From Closterium sp. NIES-65 (taxonomy: Eukaryota > Streptophyta > Zygnematophyceae > Desmidiales > Closteriaceae), in assembly GCA_948144175.1 (NCBI GenBank), contig CANXME010001992.1, positions 248,001-312,000 of the forward strand: a stretch of 64,000 nucleotides of DNA, given 5' to 3'. Positions 10,776 through 22,700 of this stretch are shown here, one piece after another. Below the pieces are notes generated by a model. The model was not told the DNA's origin and did no database searches. It saw only the letters and a program-made list of their open reading frames with translations. How positions within the stretch are numbered: the stretch's first letter is position 1; every line of letters starts with the position of its first letter. The position numbers were made by a program, and so were the translations under genes.

Positions 10776-13700
10776 ATGAGGCTGAGCGTGCGCGAGGGGG
10801 ACAAGCTGCGCCTGCATGCAGCAGGCGCGCTGGCGCAGAAGCGCCTGGCGCGCGGATTGAAGCTCAACTACCCCGAGGCGGTGGCTTTAATCGCCACGCA
10901 GGTGCTGGAGTTTATCCGCGATGGCAAGAGCGTTGCTGAGCTCATGGACCTCGGCAAGCAGCTTCTAGGAAGGTTCGTTTTCCTCCTGGTGTTGTGGGGG
11001 GGGGGGGTGAGATGGAGGAGGGGTGGGGGGACGCAGGAGTATACGGCGGGAAAAGGGTTTTGCATCGATTTTTGCCCGTGGGGGGATGCATGAATATTCA
11101 CCGAATTATCAGCCCAACCCCCCCTGGCCCCCCCTCCTCCTCTTCTCTCCCACCAGGCGCAATGTGCTGCCAGCAGTGCTAGCGCTACTGCACGTGGTGC
11201 AGGTGGAGGGAACCTTTTGAGTCTTCAGCTCACAAGCCCCTTTCCTCCCCTGTTTCACCCCTCCCTCTATACTCCCCCTCCACCCCACCAGGCGCAACGT
11301 GCTGCCAGCGGTGCCAGTGCTGCTGCACGAGGTGCCGATGGAGGGAACCTTTTGAGTCGACTCATAAGCCCCCCTTTCTTCCCTGTTTCCACTTCCCTCC
11401 CCTGTTTCACCTCTCCCTCCCCTTTTGCTCTTCCCCATCCATCCCTGCCCCCGTCCACCAGGCGCAACGTGCTGCCAGCGGTGCCAGTGCTGCTGCACGT
11501 GGTGCAGGTGGAGGGAACCTTTTGAGTCGTCTCACAAGCCCCCTTCTCTCCCCTGCTCTCCCATTCCCTCCCCTGTCTCTCCCCTCCATTCCCCAACCAT
11601 CCCCTTCCACCCCCCCACCAGGCGCAACGTGCTGCCAGCGGTGCCAGTGCTGCTAGACGTGGTGCAGGTGGAGGGAACCTTCGCGGATGGCACCAAGCTG
11701 GTGACGGTGCATCACCCCATCAGCCGTGAGGACGGAGACCTCTCCCTTGCGCTGCACGGCTCTTTTCTGCCAGGTCAGTTGTCTTTACGACTCTTTTCTC
11801 CCAGGTTAGGATGGGTATGGGCATGGGGGGATGGCACCAAGCTGGTGACGGTGCATCACCCCATCAGCCGCGAGGATGGTGATCTCTCCCTCGCTCTGCA
11901 CGGCTCCTTCCTGCCAGGTCACCTCTCCGTCCCTCTCCGTCCTCTCTCTCCCTCGCACTGCACAGTTCTTATCTGCCAGGTCATCTCTCCCACCCTCTCC
12001 TTCCCCTCTCTTCCTCTCGCTCTCCCTCTCCTTCTCCCTCTCCCTCCTACTGCCCTCTGCCACGAGCGAATCCCATGGAGTGTGAGCCGTCTCTTGCTTA
12101 TGCCTAGTGGGGATGGGGATGGGGATGGGGATGGGGATGGGGATGGGGATGGGGATGGGGATGGGGATGGGGATGGTGTTGGGGATGGGGATGGGGATGG
12201 GGATGGGGATGGTGTTGGGGATGGGGATGGGGATGGGGATGGGGATGGTGTTGGGGATGGGGATGGGGATGGGGATGGGGATGGTGTTGGGGATGGGGAT
12301 GGGGATGGGGATGGGGATGGGGATGGGGATGGGGATGGGGATGGGGATGGTGTTGGGGATGGGGATGGGGATGACACGAAGCTGGTGACGGTGCATCACC
12401 CCATCGCCATGCCTGTCACCACCACTGCTCTCAGTGGCTCCCGGGCACTGTCAAGACACCCCGGCAGGCCTGATCAAGTCAATCAAATCAATCATAATGA
12501 CTGCAAGTCAACTCGATTCTGACGTCACAGCATCATATTCCCCCCCTCCTCGCCCCTGCCTGTCCCACCACCCGCGCAAGACCTATTCACCACGCTTATT
12601 GCCACCTCTTGAATGGCTCTGCTGCATCAGGGCAGATCATAGTGGCAGAGACAAGCCTACTGCTTCTCAATGCTGGCAGGCTGGCTGTGCATCGAATGCT
12701 CCCAGGGATAATCCCCCATCCCATCTGCCATCTCCGTCCCCCTCTCCCCTCCTCGCCCCTGCCTGTCCCGCCAGTCCCCTCGCCTGATCTCGTCGTCATG
12801 CCTGACACCACCAGTCCCTTAAGTGGCTCTTCTGCTGTTCTGTCCAGCATGCCAGGGCAGATCATAGTGGTAGAGACGGGCCCGCTGCTTCTCAATGCTG
12901 GCAGGGCTGCTGCTGACCCTTCATCCCATCTCCCCACTCCCCCGCCCCTCTCCACCAGTCCCCTCGCCTGATCTCTTCGCCACACCTATTGCCACCACTG
13001 CTCTGAGTGGCTCTGCTGCGCCAGGGCAGATCATGGTGGCAGGGACAGGCCCGCTGCTGCTCAATGCCGGCAGGGCTGCTGTGCGGCTGAGCGTCAGCAG
13101 CCGCTGTGACAGGCCCATTCAGGTGAGGGACTTGGTGGTGCATGTGCATCGTATCGTATCATATCGTATGATATCGTATTGTATCGTATTATACCAAAAC
13201 ATGATGTATCGCATCAAATCGTATCATGCCGTCTCTCCTCGATCTGATCTTCATTACCCGTGAGTTCCACCTTTCAATCCTTAACCCTCAACCCCAAACT
13301 CTCAACCCCGAAACCCGCAACCCCAAACCTTCAACCCTTAACCCTCAACCCTCATACCCCCAGGTGGGCAGCCACTGCCACTTCGTGGAGACCAATCCGC
13401 TGCTCGTTTGAAAAAATACCTGCAATTGCCTAACCATCCATTCTAAAAACTCAATTCCCCTCTCATCAACCCACCCCCCCACAGGTGGGCAGCCACTATC
13501 ACTTCGTGGAGACCAATCCGCTGCTCTTCTTTGATCGCCAGCTGGCGTACGGTTACCACCTCAACATCCTCCCTGGCACCGCTGTGCGCTTCGAGGTGAG
13601 TCACTTTGTCCCAGATGCGACCCCATTACCGCGTTACTCCACAACTGTGTTACCATGCTGCGAATTGAACGACCACCTGTGATTTCTTTCTCTCGCCCTA

Positions 13701-16700
13701 GCATTTACTCTCTTTCCTTCTGGTGCTGTTGTGAACAGGCCCTTCCCGGCGACCTCACTCTCTCCCTTTCCTTCCCTCCCGATGACAGCCTGGCGAGACA
13801 AAGCAGGCGGTGCTGGTGGCGATGGGGGCCAAGAGGGTGATTTGAGGGGGCAACGCTGCTATACTGCCATGTGGTTTGGAGGATCCTTCCCTTACTCTCC
13901 TTTCCGTTATCTCTTTCCATCCCTTTCAACTCCTTCTATCTGCAGCCTGGCGAGACAAAGCAGGTGGTGCTGGTGGCGATGGGGGGCAAGAGGGTGATTC
14001 GAGGGGGCAACGGGATAGCGAGCGGGCCAGTGGACGAGAGCAGGGCGGCCGAGGTGGCTGCTAAGGCTGTGGCCATGGGATTCGGACATGTGCCTGAACC
14101 CAGCGCACTGTGAGTCCATGAGGGGTGGTGCTGATGCTGGTGCAGGCGGCAGTGAGTCTTATGGCATGGCTGCTAAAGCCGTGGCCATGGGATCCGGACA
14201 TGTGCCAGAGCCCAGCGCACTGTGAGTCAGAGTCAGTCAGTGGGGCCGGTTGAGAAGTGGTTTTGACTGGGGTGTTCGGAATGCCATGGAAGTTGGACGT
14301 GTTTAGCCCCACGGGGGTGGGAAAGGTTGAGACTTATTTTCAAGGCGCCTCAGCAATAGCAAGAGGGGAGTCTCAACCCTCCCCACTCCTTCTCTCTCCC
14401 CTCCTTCCTCCCTTTTTTTGTCTTCCCAGCAAGGGGGTTGTGGGGACGGACGAGGCCCTGACAGTGCGAGTGGAGCGGGAGCAATATGCCGACGTGTTTG
14501 GCCCCACGGTGGGGGACAGAGTACAGCTTCTTAAAAACACTTCAATAATAGCAGGCGAGCCTTAAGTCCCCTCACTCCCTCTCCTCCCCCGCCTCTCTCC
14601 CTCCCTCTTCCTTGCAGCAAGGGGGTTGTGGGGACGGACGAGGCCCTGACAGTGCGAGTGGAGCGGGAGCAATATGCCGACGTGTTTGGCCCCACAGAAG
14701 AGGACAGACAGAGTGCGGCCTGTGAAAAAGGGTCTTGTTTTTTTACTCTCTCCTCTCCCCCGCCTCGTGCATGCAGCAAGGGAGTGGTGGGGACGGACGA
14801 GGCTCTGACAGTGCGAGTGGAGAGGGAGCGGTACGCTGACGTGTTTGGCCCCACAGTGGGGGACAGAGTGCGGCTGGGGGATACTGCGCTGGTGGTGGAG
14901 GTGGAGAGGGATTTCACTGTGCTGGGCGATGAGTGCAAGTTCGGAGGGGGGAAGGTGCTAAGAGAAGGCATGGGGCAGGTGAGACCTGGGGCAGGGTAGG
15001 AGGGGGGGTGTGCGTGGGTTTCTAGCAGGGCTTGAGACGAGCAAGAGAGCGGGTTGTGGGTGTGTTTGGTCCCATGGTAGGGGACAGCGTGAGGGTGGGG
15101 GACAGAGTGCGGGTGGGAGACACAGCACTGGTGGTGGAGGTGGAGGGGGACTTCACTGTGCTGGGCGATGAGTGCAAGTTTGGAGGGGGGAAGGTGCTAA
15201 GAGAAGGCATGGGGCAGGTGAAACCTGGGCACTGGGGGGGCAGTGGGGGCAGTGAGTGAGACCTGGGGTGGGTGAGACCTGGGGCGGGTGAGACCTGAGG
15301 CAGGTGAAACCTGGAGAAGAAGGGCTCTGGGGTAGGGGGGGACTGGGGCAGGGTAGGAACGGAGTATGGGGGGACTGGTGCTGGGGCTGATGAGGAGTGG
15401 GGCAGGAGGGGCCGGAGGGGGAGGAGCGGTTTGAGGTGTGTGAGAAGTAGGGGGCAGGGGGGGCATGAGTGCCTGAGCTCTGTACTTCCCATGTCCTTTC
15501 CCTCCTTGCTCTATTCATCAGTGAGGGCTATGCTCTTCCCTCTCGTGCCTCTCCTTTCAAGGTCCCTTCTCTCTTTATCCCTCCCCTCCCTTCCACGTTT
15601 TCTCCTTGCTTCCAGGCGACGGGAGTGAAGGCAGAGGACGCCCTGGACGTGATTATAACGAATGCGCTTATAGTAGATCACTGGGGCATAGTGAAGGCGG
15701 ACGTGGGCATCAAGGGCACGCGCATTGTGGGCATCGGCAAGGGCGGCAACCCGGACGTCATGAATGGGGTGGACGAGAATATGGTGGTGGGGGTGAGTAT
15801 TAGTGGTGTATAAGCATGTCATGCGGATTAAGGGGATTATGGGTATTGTGGGAATCAGCAAGGGTGGCGATCCGGACGTCATGAATGGCGTGGATGAGAA
15901 CATGGTGGTGGGGGTGAGTATTCTGGCGTTCTGGCACACCAGCCACATGTCAAGGCCATCGTGGGCATCAAGGGCACACGCTTTGCGGGCATCGGCAAGG
16001 GTGGCAACCTAGATGTGATGGATGGGGTGGATGAGAACATGGTGGTGGGGGTGAGTATCAAAAGGGAAAAAGATGTTGGGGTGAGGTGAGGGCTGGTTGG
16101 AGAGTTGGCATGTTGTCAACACAAAAAAAGCCCCCATCGACTTTCTCTGTCTCACTCGTGCCTGTCCCCATGCCATCCCTCGTGCCCCATGCAGGTGACG
16201 ACCGAGGTGATAGCAGGCGAGGGGCTGATTCTCACAGCAGGAGGCATCGACACGCACGTGCACTTCATCTGCCCTCAACTGGCGGACGAGGCCATCTGCA
16301 GTGGTGAGTGGTGGGTGGTGGTTGATGCGGCAGGCTACAGCCACCATCAACTACGCCTTTCTCGCCCCAACTGTGCCTCTGTTTCCAAATTCTTTGCATA
16401 CAGGTCTGACGACGCTAGTGGGAGGCGGTACAGGGCCAGCACACGGCACTCTGGCCACCACACACACACCATCACCCGATGACATGGCGCTCATGCTGCA
16501 TCCCATACTTCCCCTTCTCTCCCCACCTGGTGTGCCTTCATGCAGGTCTGACGACGCTAGTGGGAGGCGGTACAGGGCCGGCACACGGCACTCTGGCCAC
16601 CACACACACACCATCACCCGATGCCATGGCGCTCATGCTGCATCCCATACTTCCCCTTCTCTCCCCACCTGGTGTGCCTTCATGCAGGTCTGACGACGCT

Positions 16701-19700
16701 AGTGGGAGGCGGTACAGGGCCGGCACACGGCACTCTGGCCACCACACACACACCATCACCCGATGCCATGGCGCTCATGCTGCATCCCATACTTCCCCTT
16801 CTCTCCCCACCTGGTGTGCCTTCATGCAGGTCTGACGACGCTAGTGGGAGGCGGTACAGGGTTGGCACACGGCACGCTAGCCACCACATGCACGCCACCC
16901 CCCGACGCAATGGGACTCATGCTGTCACTTCCACCAGACCAGTACCACCACCACCACAGCATTATCACCTGCATCTTTCTCTTCCCTTCTCTTCCCACTG
17001 TGCATGCATGCAGGTCTGACGACGTTAGTGGGAGGAGGAACGGGGCCGGCACACGGCACGCTAGCCACCACATGCACGCCATCCCCTGACGCCATGGGAT
17101 TCATGCTGCATCCCATGCTTCCCTTTCTCTCCCCACCTGGTGTGCCTTCACACAGGTCTGACAACACTGGTGGGAGGAGGCACAGGCCCGGCACACGGCA
17201 CTCTTGCAACCACATGTACACCATCCCCCGACGCCATGACGCTCATGCTTCAGGCTACGGACAACATGCCTCTCAACTTTGGGTTCACAGGGAAGGTAAG
17301 TGAGAGTGAGTGAGTGTGTGTGTCTGTCCCCATCAGGTTCCCCCCATCAGGTTCCCCCAATCAGGTTCCCCCCATCAGGTTCCCCCCATCAGGTTCCCCC
17401 CATCAGGTTCCCCCCATCAGCTTCCCCCCATCAGCTTCCCCCCATCAGGTTCCCCCCATCAGGTTCCCCCCATCAAGTTCCCCCCATCAGGTTCCCCCCA
17501 TCAGGTTCCCCATCAGGTTCCCCATCAGGTTCCCCCCATCAGGTTCTCCCCATCAGGTTCCCCCCATCAAGTTCCCCCCATCAAGTTTCCCCCATCAGCT
17601 TCCCCCCATCAGCTTCCCCCCATCAGCTTCCCCCCATCAGCTTCCCCCCATCAGCTTCCCCCCATCAGGTTCTCCCCATCAGGTTCCCCCCATCAAGTTC
17701 CCCCCATCAAGTTCCCCCCATCAGCTTCCCCCCATCAGGTTCCCCCCATCAGGTTCCCCCCATCAGGTTCCCCCCATCAGCTTCCCCCCATCAGGTTTCC
17801 CCCATCAGGTTCCCCATCAGGTTCCCCACACCATCAGGTTCCCCATCAGGTTCCCCACACCATCAGGTTCCCCATCAAATTCCCCATCAGTTTCCCCATC
17901 AGGTTTCCCATCAGGTTCCCATCAGGTTCCCCATGAGGTTCCCCATGAGGTTCCCCACCCCAGGGCAACACATTTAGTCCCGAGGGTCTGTTGGACATCA
18001 TCAAAGCAGGAGCCATCGGGCTGAAGCTGCATGAGGACTGGGGCACCACCCCTGCTGCCATTGACACACGTGTCTGGGCGTGGCAGAGCAGCATGACGTG
18101 TGTGTGTAAAGAGACTTGGTTTTTATGCCAACCCCCGCTCCCCTCTCCCCACTCTCTCCAGGGCAACACGTCCAGCCCCGAGGGCCTGCTAGACATCATC
18201 AGAGCGGGGGCAATTGGGTTGAAGCTGCATGAGGACTGGGGCACCACGCCTGCTGCCATTGACTCGTGCCTGGGCGTGGCAGAGCAGCATGACGTGCAGG
18301 TGACAAAAAGTAGAGCTCCGGATCTGATATCAACACCTCTCCCTACCGTTTCCCCACCCCTCCAGGGTAACACATCTAGCCCCGAGGGTCTGATAGACAT
18401 CATTAAGGCGGGAGCCATCGGGTTGAAGCTGCATGAGGACTGGGGCACCACCCCCGCTGCCATTGACACGTGCCTGGGCGTGGCAGAGGAGCATGACGTG
18501 CAGGTGACGATTCACACGGACACACTCAACGAGTCCGCGTGTGTGGAGCAGACCATTGCTGCCTTCAAGAACCGCACCATCCACACCTACCACAGGTGAG
18601 GGGGGATGGGGGGAGAGAAGGGGGTGGGGGGCCGCGGGGCTGGTTTGGAGGGAGGGAGGGGTTGCCTGCGTGGAGCAGACCATCGCTGCCTTCAAGAACC
18701 GCATCATCCACACCTACCACAGGTGAGCGGGGATGGGATGGGGTGGGGGAGAGGGGGAGGGGGGAGTGGGACAGTTTGACAGTTTGGCCTTTATCTTCAA
18801 CGCTCTACCCTTCATATCTTCTCTCCCTTTGGGCTGCCTTTACCACGCAGTGAGGGAGCAAGGGGTGGGTATGTATGCACCCAACATGTTTGAAGTAGTG
18901 TTTTGAGACGTCTCAAAACACTACCTCGCAGTGAGGGAGCAAGGGGTGGGTGGGTATGCACCCAACATCATCCGCATCTGTGGGAAGAGCAACGTGTGCA
19001 CCTCAACTCCCTCCTCCTCCTCCTCCTCCTCCTCCTCCTCCTACCTTCCTTCCCTCAACCTTCCTTCCTCCCTCCCATCGCACTGTTTATGTCTGTGCTT
19101 TGCAGTGAGGAAGCAGGGGGCGGCCGTGCACCGGACAACATCAGCATCTGTGGCGAGAGCAACGTGCTGCCTCTCTCCTCTAGCCTTCAATCCAGCAATT
19201 CTCCTCCTTACTTCTCCACTTCTTCTATCCCTATCACTGTGTGTATCTTGCAGTGAGGGAGCAGGGGGCGGCCATGCGCCGGACATCATCAGCATCTGTG
19301 GGGAGAGCAACGTGCTTCCCTCCTCCACCAACCCCACTCGCCCCTTCACCACCAACACCATTGACGAGCATCTCGATATGCTGGTATGCACTTTGTTATC
19401 ATAACGGGGATGTGGGTTGTTTTATAACAAGTATATCAACAGGGGTATGCTGCCCTTCTCCACCACCCCTTCACCACCAACACCATCGACGAACACCTTG
19501 ACATGCTGGTATGCGTGCTTGCAGCGACTATAACGAGAGTCTTCTGTAGTACCTAGGTACATGCTGCCCTCCTCCACCAACCCCACTCGCCCCTTCACCA
19601 CCAACACCATCGACGAACACCTCGACATGCTGGTGGGTGCCTTGAATTCCAACGAGGACGTACTGTAACGCCTGTGCCACCAATGGTCTGCCAGATGTTG

Positions 19701-22700
19701 TGGGTGCGGTGCACACACACACATCATGCTCCCTCCCCCAGATGCTCTGTCACCACCTCGACAGCATCAACAGGGAGGACGTGGCATTCGCCAAGTCCTG
19801 CATTCCCCCTCAGTTGCCCCTCATTCCCCCGCTTCCCTTCCCCCCTGTACCCCTCCCCACTCCTTCCCCAGATGGTGTGTCACCACCTGGACAGCAACAA
19901 CAGGGAGGACGTGGCATTCGCCGAGTCCCGCATTCGAGCCGAGACCATCGCAGCAGAGGACATACTGCATGACATGGGGGCCATAAGCATGATGTCATCG
20001 GATTCCCAAGCCATGGGTCGCATAGGGGAGGTCATCACCCGCACCTGGCAAACCGCGCATAAAATGAAGGTTCAGCGCGGGCCTCTCAACGAGGATAAGG
20101 ATTCTGAGGGGTATGGGTTTGGCACCGCGCCGAATGATAACTTCCGGGTGAAGAGATTTGTGGCAAAGTATACGATCAACCCGGCGATCGCGCACGGGTT
20201 TTCGCACGTGGTGGGGTCGGTGGAGGTGGGGAAGATGGCGGATCTGGTGCTGTGGCGGCCGGCGTTCTTTGGTGCGAAGCCGGAGATTGTGGTGAAGGGG
20301 GGAGCGATTGCTTGGGCGCAGATGGGTGATGCCAATGCCAGCATTCCCACTCCAGAGCCGGTGAGTTACTTGCTGCAGATATCATCGCACTCTGTGCTGG
20401 TGCATTTTGAGTCCACTCACAACGCACCGCAAAGCCAGAGATTGTGGCGAAGGGCGGCGCGATCGCCTGGGTGCAGATGGGTGATGCCAATGCCAGCATC
20501 CCCGCCCTTTTGAGGCGCCTCAAAAGGTGATGCCAATGCCAGCATTCCCACCCTTTTGAGGCGCCTCAAAAGGTGATGCCAATGCCAGCATCCCCACCCC
20601 CGAACCGGTGAGTGTGCCTTCAAATGTCAGCTGCAGATTGTTGATGCAAGGTAGATAATGAGTCGTCTGAACAGACACCTCAATTCATGAATGCGCTCCT
20701 CCCCTCCCCACTTTTTACCCTACCTGCCCAACGTCCCACCTCCACCACATCCCACCCTTCCCCCCAACACCCACGTCCCAACTCCCCTCCCCGCAGGTCA
20801 TCATGCGACCACAGTTTGCAGCAAGTGGCAAGGCGGTGGGTGGGCGCTGCTTGGCGTTCGTCAGCCAGGTGAGTTGTGGGGAGGGAAGGGAGGAGAGATT
20901 GTAGCCGACGGCAATGTTGTGAGTGTAGGCAGGTGCACTGTTGTTGAGGGGGGAGGTGTGATTGTAGCAGATGGCAAAGGTATCAAGGAGGATATGGTTC
21001 ACAACAGAGCCTTTCACAACATTCCCCCTGCCAATCCATTCCCCCTCTTCATTCCTCCTGCCCCTCCTCATCTCCCCACCCACACCAGCTGTGCCATGAG
21101 GCAGGGTCGGCAGCCAATCTGAGCGCCATGAAGACACTCACGCCCGTGCCGTGCACAACTGTTGCAACCTCTGCAAGGAGGATATGATCCACAGCTGGAG
21201 GATATGATCCACAGCTGGTGGATATGATCCACAGCTGGAGGATATGATCCACAGCTGGAGGATATGATCCACAGCTGGAGGATATGATCCACAGCTGGAG
21301 GATATGATCCACAGCTGGAGGATATGATCCACAGCTGGAGGATATGATCCACAGCTGGAGGATATGATCCACAGCCGGAGGATATGATCCACAGCTGGAG
21401 GATATGATCCACAGCTGGAGGATATGATCCACAGCTGGAGGATATGATCCACAGCTGGAGGATATGATCCACAGCTGGAGGATATGATCCACAGCTGGAG
21501 GATATGATCCACAGCTGGAGGATATGATCCACAGCTGGAGGATATGATCCACAGCTGGAGGATATGATCCACAGCTGGAGGATATGATCCACAGCTGGAG
21601 GATATGATCCACAGCTGGAGGATATGATCCACAGCTGGAGGATATGATCCACAGCTGGTGGATGTGATCCACAGCTGGTGGATGTGATCCACAGCTGGAG
21701 GATATGATCCACAGCTGGAGGATATGATCCACAGCTGGAGGATATGATCCACAGCTGGTGGATATGATCCACAGCTGGTGGATATGATCCACAGCTGGAG
21801 GATATGATCCACAGCTGGAGGATATGATCCACAGCTGGAGGATATGATCCACAGCTGGAGGATATGATCCACAGCTGGAGGATATGATCCACAGCTGGAG
21901 GATATGATCCACAGCTGGAGGATATGATCCACAGCTGGAGGATATGATCCACAGCTGGAGGATATGATCCACAGCTGGAGGATATGATCCACAGCTGGAG
22001 GATATGATCCACAGCTGGAGGATATGATCCACAGCTGGTGGATGTGATCCACAGCTGGTGGATGTGATCCACAGCTGGAGGATATGATCCACAGCTGGAG
22101 GATATGATCCACAGCTGGAGGATATGATCCACAGCTGGTGGATATGATCCACAGCTGGTGGATATGATCCACAGCTGGAGGATATGATCCACAGCTGGAG
22201 GATATGATCCACAGCTGGAGGATATGATCCACAGCTGGAGGATATGATCCACAGCTGGAGGATATGATCCACAATGAGCCCCCCTCCCAATTCCCCTCAA
22301 CTTTTCCCCACACCAGATGTGCCACGAGGCAGGGTCAGCAGCCAGTCTGGGTCTCACCAAAACATTGACTCCCGTGCACAACTGCCGCAACCTACGCAAG
22401 GAGGACATGATCCACAACGGAGCCCTCCCTACCTCCCCGTCCCCAATCCCCCTCCTCATTCCCCCTCTCCATCTCCCATCTCCCCTCTCCCCTCTCCCCT
22501 CTCCCCACCCGGACCAGCTATGCCACGAGTCTCGGTCAGCAGCCAATCTGGGTCTCTCCAAGATGCTCACTCCCGTGCACAACTGCTGCAACCTCTGCAG
22601 GGAGGATATGATTCACAATGTGACCCCCTCTCAATACCTCCCCCCACCCCTCTCCCTCCCCGCTTCCCACACCAGCTGTGCCACGAGACGGGCTCAGCAG

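Noticed and set aside
21049-22591. Long minus-strand open frames (about 400-500 codons) rich in [20 protein letters not shown] repeats
   Set aside because: They are translations of the 20-bp minisatellite inside urease intron 13; 20 is not a multiple of three and several frames are open alike.
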